From: Agaribacterium sp. ZY112
GTDB lineage: Bacteria > Pseudomonadota > Gammaproteobacteria > Pseudomonadales > Cellvibrionaceae
Length of the DNA: 64,000 nt
NCBI RefSeq assembly: GCF_041346925.1
Contig: NZ_CP166840.1
Span: 3,967,001 to 4,031,000 of the forward strand
Reading direction: 5' to 3'
Position 1 is the stretch's first letter; each line of letters begins with the position of its first letter. Below, in pieces: positions 55,637 to 63,858 of the stretch. The notes under the pieces were generated by a model. It searched no databases. It worked only from the letters and a program-made list of their open reading frames with translations, and was not told the DNA's origin. A program made the translations under genes and the position numbers.

Positions 55637-56899
55637 TTAGCGTTTGCCATTAAGCAAAGCCCCAATAAAACTACGCCGAACCATAAGTGCATAGAAGCCC
55701 AAGCTAAACACCATTACCATTGTCACGCTCACAACTAGCTTTAGAATAAGCGGTATATCAAACCCCGCCAAATATGCATTAATTGGATACAACAAAGGAA
55801 TATGCACAAGGTATATCCAATATGAGGCATCAGACCAATAGCGCATTAAACTGTTACTTGTATCTAAAAAACGTTTAGCCAGTACCAAACAAGCGTAAGA
55901 CATATAACAAGCGATAAGCGCACTACACAAGACCAGAATAAACTGCTGCCACGTTATTGTTACTGTTGAGAAACCAGACTTAAGGCTTGTTTCAAATAAA
56001 TAGGGCTCGGGCAACAAAGAGAAAAACGGAAAATACAAAATCAAGGCCGCAACTACAAGTAAGCAAGCCGGCCTTTCAAATAAATAAAGCAGCGTCTTTT
56101 GAGCGTAGAGTACCCAGCCCAAAGCATAAAAAGCGCCAAAATAACCAATGGCCCACAACTCAATAGTCAATCCATAAGGCGGCTGAAAGGGCACTACCTG
56201 CTTAATACGAAATAAAGCCAACAACAGGGGGAAAACAATAAGCAGAATAAGCAACTGCACACGGTCATTGGCTAAAGCCTTTTTACTGCCTGCCACAAAG
56301 GCACTTGCTAGTGTGCTCCTTGCCGTAAGGGCTTGTAACTTAAGTAGAGCAAGGTGAAAGAGGAAAGCGAGCACACTAAAAATCACTAAATAATATAAAA
56401 ACCAAAAGTGCATGGTCGATATACCCTGCTGAGCAGGGGCCGCCTCTTTCCCTTGTATAGATAAACGAATCATGTCCAATAAAGGGCTACTTAAACTCGT
56501 AAAATAAGCAATACAGCCTATAGCGACAATCGTCATAAATGCCACAAGCGGCCAAAACACAATAAAAGGCAAAGCCAGACGTTTTAATCGATTGCTTAGA
56601 AAACGTTTGGGGCCATAGCGCTGCATAAGCAGATGAGCAAAAAAACCTGCAACAATAAAAAACAAAGGCATACGGAAGCAGTGACTAAACCACAAGAAAG
56701 CATCAACCCACCACGAGCGCTTTGGGTCAACCACAGGCCAGAGCTCCTGCACCAATACGCCATAAGACAAAGCGCAGTGGAACAGCACCCCACCGAGCAT
56801 GGCTAAGGCGCGGATATTGTCCATATAGTGATAGCGCTCACTCTGGAACGCCAAAGAGCCTTGCACCTCGTCCTGTCCCTCAATCTGATTCTGAGTCAT
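55637..56899 (-). CDS. Acyltransferase-3/OpgC-like membrane protein
   Basis: 420 residues with about ten membrane helices. The start RYHYMDNIRALAMLGGVLFHCALSYG carries the signature DxxRxxAMLxGVxFH of acyltransferase-3 and OpgC-like proteins, which move acyl or succinyl groups onto extracytoplasmic glycans. A later LVHIPLLYPINAYLA segment fits the family. ATG 56899 is preferred; an upstream GTG at 56929 has no clear signal. It may modify glucans or surface sugars. Confidence 0.8.
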   Translation of the reverse strand: MTQNQIEGQDEVQGSLAFQSERYHYMDNIRALAMLGGVLFHCALSYGVLVQELWPVVDPKRSWWVDAFLWFSHCFRMPLFFIVAGFFAHLLMQRYGPKRFLSNRLKRLALPFIVFWPLVAFMTIVAIGCIAYFTSLSSPLLDMIRLSIQGKEAAPAQQGISTMHFWFLYYLVIFSVLAFLFHLALLKLQALTARSTLASAFVAGSKKALANDRVQLLILLIVFPLLLALFRIKQVVPFQPPYGLTIELWAIGYFGAFYALGWVLYAQKTLLYLFERPACLLVVAALILYFPFFSLLPEPYLFETSLKSGFSTVTITWQQFILVLCSALIACYMSYACLVLAKRFLDTSNSLMRYWSDASYWIYLVHIPLLYPINAYLAGFDIPLILKLVVSVTMVMVFSLGFYALMVRRSFIGALLNGKR

Positions 56900-57142
56900 T
56901 TGCTTTTGCCTAGCTCCCCGTTTAAACACCAGTACCTATACCGGCTATTGTATAAGCGCGCAGAGCAGACAAAGGAAAAAGTACAGCAGCGGCAAATACA
57001 GCAGATAAGCAGCATATTTCCGTGGGCAGCGGTCGCCAGAGTCTCTTACAGCGTCAAGCAGGCAACAAAGCAAGCCAAAGCCTGTGATAAGCTTAAATCA
57101 GGATAAAGAGACAATACTAGGCAAGAGCGGGCAAAAGTAGAA

Positions 57143-58789
57143 ATGCAGAAGCAAGACAGGCAAAGCAAAAAAGCTTGGGCAACACATATAAGCACCCGCC
57201 TTAGCGAGCTTTGCCTATTCGCCTTTTGTTTGCTCTATTTACAAGTGTTTTTTAGCTCATTTGAACAAAGTAGCGGGCAATTCCAGATAGAACTAGCTCG
57301 CAACAGTTTGCGAACCCTCGGCCTGCTTCTACTCGCAACCTTTAGTACAAGAGTTGGCGCGGCTATTGGCCGCCGACAAGCCTTAGGCAGCCGCTTATAT
57401 AAATTCGCAGCGTTATTTATTGCCCCCCTGGTATTAAGCAGCAGCCTTATTGCTGGGGAACTTCTACTACGCAGCCGCTATCTGCTAGATCTTAGCGCGC
57501 CCCCTGAACTCTACGGCTTTTTATTTATCTTCTACTGGGGTGCGCTGCTGTGGTTTTTTCTAATAAAAAAGCAGAGCAAACAAAACTCCATTGCTAGCTC
57601 CTGGCGCTACTACGGCGCCCAAGTGCTTGGCTGGAGCTTTGTCGCCTTACAGTGGACTTTACTGATACTGGTATCCTCATCCGTCGCTATCACTTTACCC
57701 AAACTGATAAGCTGGGCCCTAAGTTTAAGCGTGGGGGGCTTTCTGGTAAGCCACTTTATACTCAGGCCTTATTTACATAAGTCGGTACTAAACTCGGATA
57801 CCAAAAACTCAGCAGCCCAAAGCCAGAAGCTCGAGAGCCAGAAAAAGGGCTTAGCAATAGGCGCAAAAGTCGCAATGCTTGCCCTGCTGGCTATGCCAGC
57901 CCTGTTGTACTTTGAATTTCTATGGGGCGCACTAAGCAGCCCTGAAGCGAACAATCATAGCCGCCAAGCCCTACTATTTATTAACTTTATGAAATACGGC
58001 GTACTGCTGGTTTGGGCCTTGTGCTACAGCGTCTACCTCCTAGCACTAAACAAGATTGTTTACCTAAAAAGGCAAAACCAACTTGAGAGTGAGCTCAACC
58101 AGAGCAAGCTCACTGTATTAAAACAGCAGCTCAACCCCCACTTTTTATTTAACAGCTTAAACTCCCTGCGCAGCATGATTATAAAAGACCAAGATGCCGC
58201 TAGAGCCATGGTTGGCAGCCTTGCTCAACTATTGCGCTTTTCGCTTTATCAAAGTGACAATCACTTTGTAAGTGTTGAAGATGAAATCGCTAACGCTAAA
58301 GCCTACCTCGCTCTGCAGACAATACGCTGGGGAGACAGAATTCAGTGCGAGTGGCAAGTTAATGAAACACTGCTAAATAAATGTGTATTACCCCTGAGCT
58401 TGCAGAGTTTAATTGAAAACGCGATTAAGCATGGGCTTGAAGCAGAGCAAGAGTGTTTGGAACTGCGCATTAAATTATATAAACAAGAGCAACAGCTAGC
58501 ACTAGAAGTGTGGAATAGCGGGAGCCTCCCCCCTCTTAAACCCACTACGGCAATTGAATACACTCAATACTCCGATGGCTCTCGATACGCTAATGGCTCT
58601 TTATGCGCTGAAGGCTCTCAATGCGCTAATGGCTCTGACAACAGCAATTTTGGTGGCATAGGCTTAGCAAATATTCAACAGCGTCTTAAACTGGCCTTTG
58701 TTGAGCATACTGAGTTCAAGTTAGAACAAGCACAAACAAACTGGATCTGCGCCAGCATAAAACACCCTTTAAAACGAATTGCTCACTAA
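57143..58789 (+). CDS. LytS-type sensor histidine kinase
   Basis: 548 residues. Several N-terminal membrane helices (about residues 20-310) lead to a His_kinase domain with H333 in LKQQLNPHFLFNSLNSLRSMI and N426 in SLIENAIKHG, then FGGIGLANIQQRLKLAF as the ATP-lid G box. Between N and G boxes lies a tandem array of four 6-residue repeats (residues 475-498). It is followed 6 bp later by its LytTR regulator. It should sense a membrane or surface signal, not identifiable here. Confidence 0.9.
   Translation: MQKQDRQSKKAWATHISTRLSELCLFAFCLLYLQVFFSSFEQSSGQFQIELARNSLRTLGLLLLATFSTRVGAAIGRRQALGSRLYKFAALFIAPLVLSSSLIAGELLLRSRYLLDLSAPPELYGFLFIFYWGALLWFFLIKKQSKQNSIASSWRYYGAQVLGWSFVALQWTLLILVSSSVAITLPKLISWALSLSVGGFLVSHFILRPYLHKSVLNSDTKNSAAQSQKLESQKKGLAIGAKVAMLALLAMPALLYFEFLWGALSSPEANNHSRQALLFINFMKYGVLLVWALCYSVYLLALNKIVYLKRQNQLESELNQSKLTVLKQQLNPHFLFNSLNSLRSMIIKDQDAARAMVGSLAQLLRFSLYQSDNHFVSVEDEIANAKAYLALQTIRWGDRIQCEWQVNETLLNKCVLPLSLQSLIENAIKHGLEAEQECLELRIKLYKQEQQLALEVWNSGSLPPLKPTTAIEYTQYSDGSRYANGSLCAEGSQCANGSDNSNFGGIGLANIQQRLKLAFVEHTEFKLEQAQTNWICASIKHPLKRIAH
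58565..58636 (+). repeat. Four 18-bp tandem repeats inside the kinase gene
   Basis: Each unit ends GGCTCT at 18-bp steps and encodes six residues: QYSDGS, RYANGS, LCAEGS, QCANGS. It sits in the ATP-lid region of the kinase. Copy-number change would keep the frame and could tune the enzyme. Units differ at several bases, so the array is not freshly amplified. Confidence 0.9.
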
Positions 58790-58795
58790 GAATAT

Positions 58796-59545
58796 ATGAA
58801 AGTACTTATTATTGACGATGAAAGCTTAGCCAGGGACGAACTTCGCTACTTATTAAAAGATAGGCACGACATAGATATTGTCGGTGAGGCAGGCGATATA
58901 GATACGGCAGAAAAGCTTATTCGTGAGCTCGAACCCGACTGTTTGCTGCTAGATATTAATATGCCCAAGGGTGGCGGCTTTGAACTGCTGGAGCGCCTGC
59001 TAAGCCCACCCAAGCTTATTTTCACCACAGCTTACACAGAGTTTGCATTAAAAGCCTTCGATGTCGGCGCCTGCGACTATCTCGTCAAACCAATAGAACA
59101 ACAGCGGCTCAATGAAGCCCTAGATAGAATTGCCTCTCAACTCGCGGCAGAACAACAGCAAAGCCAAAGTAACAACGCAGAAAAAAGGCTAGAACCAGAA
59201 GACAAAATCTTTGTAAAAGATGGGGATGCTTGTTATTTAATTCGACTGGGCGATATTCAATTTATTGAGTCCATCGGCAATTACTCACGACTTTATTTTT
59301 ACCAAAAGGGTGTACAGCATAAAGCCATGCTTAAACGCTCGCTTAAACACTTGGAAAGCCGCCTGCCGGAACAAGATTTTATTCGCATCAACAGGCAAGT
59401 AATATGTAAAATCGATGCAATTGAGAATATAGAAACCATCGAAGGTGGCGCGATTAAGCTAGAACTAAAGCTAGGTAAAAATAAGATCGAATTAGAAATG
59501 TCCCGCCGCCAGGCTCAAGAGTTAAAGGAAAGACTTAGTATTTAG
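58796..59545 (+). CDS. LytTR-family response regulator (intact)
   Basis: 249 residues. A receiver domain (1-120) has D7-D8 and phospho-acceptor D53 in LLLDINMP, with K95-type lysine in VKPIEQQ. A LytTR DNA-binding domain spans about 145-249 (KIFVKDGDACYLIRLGDIQFIESIGNYSRLYF; RINRQVICKIDAIE). It pairs with the kinase gene 6 bp upstream. Its 3' part is the parent of the remnant at 37668. The target genes are unknown; LytTR regulators often control cell-surface or competence functions. Confidence 0.92.
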   Translation: MKVLIIDDESLARDELRYLLKDRHDIDIVGEAGDIDTAEKLIRELEPDCLLLDINMPKGGGFELLERLLSPPKLIFTTAYTEFALKAFDVGACDYLVKPIEQQRLNEALDRIASQLAAEQQQSQSNNAEKRLEPEDKIFVKDGDACYLIRLGDIQFIESIGNYSRLYFYQKGVQHKAMLKRSLKHLESRLPEQDFIRINRQVICKIDAIENIETIEGGAIKLELKLGKNKIELEMSRRQAQELKERLSI

Positions 59546-59853
59546 CTTAAGTTCGGCGGCTCAGACCTAGATTCCATAGCAAGCCAAAGTATTCTCCGAA
59601 ACCTAGGCACAAGCTGTAGTTACAACCTAGACAGCCTATTGCTAGGCGAATGTTAATTCAGTCACCTGCTGTCGGCGCTCCGTTGTCTCCTCTTTCAACA
59701 CATCAAATTGATTTCATCCTATAAATCGCTATCAAATCGGTTTAGGCCGATGCCTATATGTAGGAGTAGGGATTAAGGCTTGGTTTTAGGTAATAACGGC
59801 TAAATATAGTAAGGTTTCCATATCTAGCCATGCGAATAAGTAAGCTGTTAGGC
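58869..59853. repeat. Imperfect direct repeat, copy B (intact regulator and intergenic)
   Basis: Segments 58869-58921 and 59286-59853 correspond to copy A at 37668-38279. Copy B keeps the 364 bp lost in A and ends AAGCTGTTAGGC at a cassette boundary. The 321 bp from 59546 to 59866 carry no gene. By eye the coding parts agree at roughly nine of ten bases; the intergenic part is less similar. Confidence 0.75.
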
Positions 59854-59866
59854 CCTGGAATAACTT

Positions 59867-60496
59867 ATGAATGAACTCTGTGCAATTTGTGGCGTGCGAC
59901 TAGGTTGTACTCGAGATCATGTGCCCCCCAAAGGTATTTTTGTGAAACCTAGACCAAGTAATTTGATTACTGTTCCAGCATGCAAAGAGTGTAATAACGA
60001 TGCGTCAGGGCTTGATGAGAAGTTTCTAGTATATTTAGGCTGTCATGTTAGCTTTTATGGCGAGCAAGGAGGAAAATTATTTGACGATCGGGTCCTCCGT
60101 ACTTTAGGCCACAATAAGAAACTCAAGAAAACAATTCTCGAGGGTATGGAGAAGATTAAACTAGTTAACTCCGAGGGTATGTCTCTAGGGCCGGCATATC
60201 GGGGCCAGTGGGATAGCAAAGCACATGATAAAATTATTGAACGGACTATTAGAGGTTTATATTTTCATCATTTTAATGAAATTCTAGGCTTTGAATCCGA
60301 GGTAAAAGTACATTTTTTCAAAAAGCTCGGTGAGCTCGTAAGAGTGTCTGAAAACTGGAATCAATATAGCTTTGGAGATGGTCAAGTAATCTATCGATAT
60401 GCCCGTGCCGAACAGAATGGGAAAATTAAATCCGTCTGGCTCTTCCAGTTTTATGGTTCACACTGGGCTGGAGGTAGTACCAATTCAAAAGTTTAA
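59867..60496 (+). CDS. HNH-like zinc-motif protein (cassette gene)
   Basis: 209 residues. The N-terminus CAICGVRLGCTRDHVPPKGIF and VPACKECNNDASGLDE give C-x2-C ... DHVPP ... C-x2-C-N, the zinc and DH features of HNH-type nucleases. The rest (KLVNSEGMSLGPAYRG ... SVWLFQFYGSHWAGGS) is not recognised. It starts 14 bp after the cassette boundary GTTAGGC (59847). A nuclease-like defence role is possible, but the second catalytic His was not confirmed. Confidence 0.7.
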   Translation: MNELCAICGVRLGCTRDHVPPKGIFVKPRPSNLITVPACKECNNDASGLDEKFLVYLGCHVSFYGEQGGKLFDDRVLRTLGHNKKLKKTILEGMEKIKLVNSEGMSLGPAYRGQWDSKAHDKIIERTIRGLYFHHFNEILGFESEVKVHFFKKLGELVRVSENWNQYSFGDGQVIYRYARAEQNGKIKSVWLFQFYGSHWAGGSTNSKV

Positions 60497-60499
60497 ATG

Positions 60500-60572
60500 A
60501 CCTAACAAGGTAATCCAGCACAGCCACTTCGTGGCTTGAACAGCCTAGCCGTCGCGGATTTCGGCGTTAAAT
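60500..60572. other. attC recombination site 5
   Basis: Starts ACCTAACAAGGTAATCCAG and ends GCGGATTTCGGCGTTAAAT, with inner hairpin AGCCAC-TTC-GTGGCT. The 5' core ACCTAAC differs by one base from the complement of the cassette opening GTTAGGC. The last core overlaps the ccdB stop codon (60567-60569). Confidence 0.88.
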
Positions 60573-60884
60573 ACCCGACACAGCAAAATCAAGAGAATTG
60601 ATAATCTCAGCCCTAAAATGCGATAAAGATCCAATAGGATCTTTTAAGATTAAAGTTGGAACTGAAGCCATTTGAGGCGTAAGAATTAGAAATTGCTCCC
60701 CCTCATAAGTAACCTCTGGAGTGAGTCTATCCATAGCTTCGTTTTTAAAAGCCGACTTTAGGCCCAGAGGAATAACAAGCCTCGTCGCGAGGTCACTTAG
60801 AAAAGGATTTTGAATATCGAGCAGGTATGGCATGTACTTCTTGCTTGTTCGACTCGGATTTCTATATACGTCGAACTGGGTCAT
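60567..60884 (-). CDS. ccdB: CcdB-type toxin
   Basis: 105 residues, very like the chromosomal CcdB of Vibrio fischeri: FDVYRNPSRTSKKYMPYLLDIQNPFL, TRLVIPLGLKSAF, LTPQMASVPTLIL and a C-terminal ISLDFAVSGI-type end. F-plasmid CcdB has Trp-Gly-Ile at the end, where the Trp contacts gyrase; here it is Ser-Gly-Ile, as in many chromosomal copies, so gyrase poisoning may be weaker or different. The ATG overlaps ccdA's stop (TAATG). Its own stop lies in the attC core, so the gene is in reverse orientation in a cassette. Confidence 0.9.
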   Translation of the reverse strand: MTQFDVYRNPSRTSKKYMPYLLDIQNPFLSDLATRLVIPLGLKSAFKNEAMDRLTPEVTYEGEQFLILTPQMASVPTLILKDPIGSLSHFRAEIINSLDFAVSGI

Positions 60885-61129
60885 TAAAACGATCTGTACT
60901 CATCACTGAAAAGCCCGTTTTCTTCAACAAAACTGTTATACGCCTTAATAGCGGCCACGTTTTCACGCTTCCAGGTTTCAGCACGTTCATCAGCTAACTT
61001 TTGCTTTAATGCTTGCTCAAGCATCGCCGATAAATTAACGTTCAGTTTTCGGCTTTTCGCCAGTAAGTCACTGTTTATACTAAGGTTTGTCGCCTTTTTG
61101 GGGGCGTTTGGGTCATATAAAGTTTGCAT
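60884..61129 (-). CDS. ccdA: CcdA-type antitoxin
   Basis: 81 residues. An N-terminal ribbon-helix-helix segment (KKATNLSINSDLLAKSRKLNVNLSAMLEQALKQKL) binds DNA, and the C-terminal part (ERAETWKRENVAAIKAYNSFVEENGLFSDEYR) is the toxin-binding tail typical of CcdA. It precedes ccdB and overlaps it by one base. Autoregulation is expected through the 12-bp repeats just upstream. Confidence 0.9.
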   Translation of the reverse strand: MQTLYDPNAPKKATNLSINSDLLAKSRKLNVNLSAMLEQALKQKLADERAETWKRENVAAIKAYNSFVEENGLFSDEYRSF

Positions 61130-61139
61130 ACAATTCCAC

Positions 61140-61190
61140 CTATGCGCATAGCAATACGCATAGAATATCTCCCTTCACGAGAGTTCTCAA
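61140..61190 (-). promoter_or_regulatory. ccdAB promoter and CTATGCG operator repeats
   Basis: On the minus strand TTGAGA (61190-61185) and TATTCT (61167-61162) are 17 bp apart. Next to them lie two 12-bp units, CTATGCGTATTG (61163-61152) and the perfect palindrome CTATGCGCATAG (61151-61140). The layout is a promoter with an operator for CcdA-CcdB just downstream, ending 11 bp before the ccdA start. Confidence 0.7.
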
Positions 61191-61298
61191 GTGCGAGCAC
61201 CCACCTGAAGCGCAGTAAAACAATCAGCCAAGCTCGGAAACTAAGTCGGTAATGCCCCACACAGAATAACGTGAGCCCCAAGAACGAGCTTCCTCTAC

Positions 61299-62048
61299 TT
61301 AACGCCCACCAGTCACATCCAACAAAGCCCCATTTACATAAGAAGCTTCATCGGAAATTAACCACATAATGGCTTTGGCTACTTCACTGGGTTCACCTAC
61401 CCTTTGCATAGGTACAAATTGCTTAAGCCGTTCAGCCCGCTCGGCATCACCAGCATCAGCATGCATGTCGGTAGCAATTAAACCCGGCCTTACGGCATTG
61501 ACCCGAATACCATCGCTGCCCACTTCTTTAGCAAGCCCCAAGGTCATTGTATCTATCGCACCTTTTGTTGCCGCGTAATCAATAAACTCATTGGGTGAAC
61601 CTATACGCGCGGCGGCCGAAGACATATTAACGATGCTGCCACCATACCCATCGGCACTAAGAGCCATACGCTTTACAGCCTCTTGTGCGCAAAGAAAACT
61701 GCCAACAACATTGATGTTAAATACATCTCTAATACGTTCGGCCGACATGCTAATAAAAGGCGAAATCTTGGTGATAATGCCGGCGTTGTTGACTAGTGCA
61801 TCTAAACGGCCAAGGTCCTTATCGAGTTGTTTAAATACACGAGTTATATCGAGCTCATCAGAAACATCCGCTTGGTATATAAAAGCGCGCTGCCCGAAAG
61901 CTTGGATTTTACTTTGTACTTTTTCAGCTTCGCTTTGATCAACACGATACGTTAGCGCCACATCCCAGCCTTGCTGCGCGGCCAATATTGCCACTTCGGC
62001 ACCTATGCCACGGCTAGCGCCCGTTATTAATAGAACCTTGGATTCCAT
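61299..62048 (-). CDS. Short-chain dehydrogenase/reductase
   Basis: 249 residues of the classical SDR family: TGASRGIGAE (residues 9-18) for cofactor binding, NNAG in the middle, and catalytic Y158-x3-K162 in DYAATKGAI. Arg13 after the second Gly of the motif favours NADPH. The end GALLDVTGGR fits 3-oxoacyl-ACP reductase-like SDRs. It has no operon partners; its substrate cannot be told. It lies just past ccdAB on the same strand. Confidence 0.9.
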   Translation of the reverse strand: MESKVLLITGASRGIGAEVAILAAQQGWDVALTYRVDQSEAEKVQSKIQAFGQRAFIYQADVSDELDITRVFKQLDKDLGRLDALVNNAGIITKISPFISMSAERIRDVFNINVVGSFLCAQEAVKRMALSADGYGGSIVNMSSAAARIGSPNEFIDYAATKGAIDTMTLGLAKEVGSDGIRVNAVRPGLIATDMHADAGDAERAERLKQFVPMQRVGEPSEVAKAIMWLISDEASYVNGALLDVTGGR

Positions 62049-62238
62049 GCCCCTGCACCCTTTAATCTTCGTTAATTATCTTTATTTGCCTTTCTTTGAC
62101 TTTCTTTAGCTGTCTTCACTTCGACGGCAAGAGCTGGCGGCCTAAGCACCAGCTCTAACAGCAATACCAACACCAGCAAAGAACCAAGACTAACAGATGT
62201 ACTTGATAAGCGTCAGTATCGCAGGCTCTTACAAAGAT

Positions 62239-62649
62239 TTAAGTTGATGGCTTCAGAGCGTAGCGACCACCACCGAGAAAAACCACCGCAAGGCTAGTAA
62301 ACAGCAAAAACAGCGGATACTCCCAACCACCGCCGGTATTGGTAAAAAGCCAACCACTGCCCCAGTGTGCCCATGTCGCGCCGAGCAAAACAGGCAAAAC
62401 CATAAGTGCGACAAGGCGGCTGTGATAACCCACTAACAACATAAGCCCAGCGATAAGCTCTAAGAAAAACACAAAATAGGCCAGTAAATAAGGCAGGCCT
62501 ATGCTCGTAAAAAATTGAGCTGTGCCGGCAAGGCCAAAAACAAACAACTTTAAATAGACGCTATGGGCGAGTAACACCAAGCCCAAAGCCAAGCGCAATA
62601 GCAAGCAGGCAAGATCAGGTTTGTTAAATTGATTGGGGAATTGATACAT
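62239..62649 (-). CDS. DoxX-family membrane protein
   Basis: 136 residues with four membrane helices: LACLLLRLALGLVLLAHSVYLKL, LPYLLAYFVFFLELIAGLMLLVG, LVALMVLPVLLGATWAHW and LFLLFTSLAVVFLGGGRYAL. The AHSxxK in helix one and GxxLLxG in helix two are DoxX-like. An AGGAGAG precedes the ATG. It diverges from the LysR gene 124 bp away, its probable regulator. Confidence 0.85.
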   Translation of the reverse strand: MYQFPNQFNKPDLACLLLRLALGLVLLAHSVYLKLFVFGLAGTAQFFTSIGLPYLLAYFVFFLELIAGLMLLVGYHSRLVALMVLPVLLGATWAHWGSGWLFTNTGGGWEYPLFLLFTSLAVVFLGGGRYALKPST

Positions 62650-62773
62650 ATTGCTCTCCTAAGCATGAGTGGTTAAGCTCAGTATCACATCGCATGCTAG
62701 CAATACACATTAGTAATTTATGCAAAACCGTATTGCGAAAACGCAATAAACCGATCGGGGACAGAGCCAAGTT

Positions 62774-63649
62774 ATGGACTGGAGCAACCTAAGTAGTTTT
62801 TTAGCGGTAGCCAAGTACGGCAAGCTTGCGCCTGCGGCAAGAGCGCTCGACATCAACCACTCAACGATATTCCGACGTTTAAAACAGTTCGAAGAGCAGC
62901 TCGGAAAGCAAGTCTTTAGCCGACACAACAACAGCTATGAGCTGACGGATTTTGGCCGAGAGATATTACAACACGCTCAGGGTGTTGAACTGGCTATGGC
63001 TAAGCTGGAGCGCAGCGTTGATGGTTCTGATATGCGCCCTAGCGGCACTATCCGCATCACCACACCGGCTAATATTGCCGAGTGTTTTCTGCCTGAGTAT
63101 CTAACAGGCTTTTATAAACTCTACCCAGAGATAAAAACCGAAATATTGGTTGGCGACCATCATTTTAATTTAGATAGAAGAGAAGCCGACATTGCTATTA
63201 GAGCCAATAAACACGCTCCCGATTACAGCATTGCCCATAAACTCTGTGAGGTACCCTGGCGCTTTATGGTCTCCAAAGCGTTTATCAAAAAGCATGGGCG
63301 GCCTACTACATTAAGCGACTTACTCAAGCACCCCTTTATTGGCTCCCAAGGCGATTTAAATCTATTACCGGCCTTTCGCTGGCTAGAACAACAGGCAAAT
63401 GAAAACATACAAACACGGGCAAATAACTTAAATACTATGTCTTATATTGCTGAGGCGGGTTTAGCAGTGGCCTTGTTACCGGCAGACCAAAAGAGGGCTG
63501 AGTTAATACATTTAGATATCGATGTGGAGCTAGAAGCCAGCCGCTGGTGGCTTATTTCCCACCCGGACTTAAGGAACTCCCTAAAAATTAAACTTTTTAA
63601 GCAGCACCTTATAAAACAAATACAAGAGGATAAGCGCCTGCAGTTTTAA
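62774..63649 (+). CDS. LysR-family transcriptional regulator
   Basis: 291 residues. N-terminal HTH (WSNLSSFLAVAKYGKLAPAARALDINHSTIFRRLKQFEEQLGKQVF) with the FRRLKxLEExLG signature, then a periplasmic-binding-like sensor domain (SGTIRITTPANIAECFLPEYLTGF). Divergent from the DoxX gene with a shared spacer of 124 bp, the classic LysR layout. It likely controls doxX; the inducer is unknown. Confidence 0.92.
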   Translation: MDWSNLSSFLAVAKYGKLAPAARALDINHSTIFRRLKQFEEQLGKQVFSRHNNSYELTDFGREILQHAQGVELAMAKLERSVDGSDMRPSGTIRITTPANIAECFLPEYLTGFYKLYPEIKTEILVGDHHFNLDRREADIAIRANKHAPDYSIAHKLCEVPWRFMVSKAFIKKHGRPTTLSDLLKHPFIGSQGDLNLLPAFRWLEQQANENIQTRANNLNTMSYIAEAGLAVALLPADQKRAELIHLDIDVELEASRWWLISHPDLRNSLKIKLFKQHLIKQIQEDKRLQF

Positions 63650-63794
63650 TAATTCAAGTCGCTTTCCTTAAGCCTAAGCCCCAATACGCACAAACGCTAA
63701 CTGACTCACGTCTCATATTTCGCAAATACAGTCGTATCTTCAGTAAGCGAAAGCAAGTCAACAAACAGTATAAAGCGCCGCTCTCATGTTCCCA

Positions 63795-63829
63795 AAATAA
63801 TAAACCCCGACATAAATGTCAGGGTTTAT
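63795..63829 (-). terminator. Terminator for the gene at the window end
   Basis: On the minus strand, AAACCCTGACAT-TT-ATGTCGGGGTTT forms a stem with one mismatch (63801-63827), followed by ATTATTTT. It lies about 30 bp after the stop at 63859. Confidence 0.8.
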
Positions 63830-63858
63830 CAGTGATGCCATGTCAACAGTGCTTTTAT

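Noticed and set aside
2..63649. The many long frames that overlap recognised genes on the other strand or in other frames (for example 27504-28043 plus and 1483-1800 minus)
   Set aside because: They have no family signature, sit inside genes with clear domains and are explained as shadow frames.
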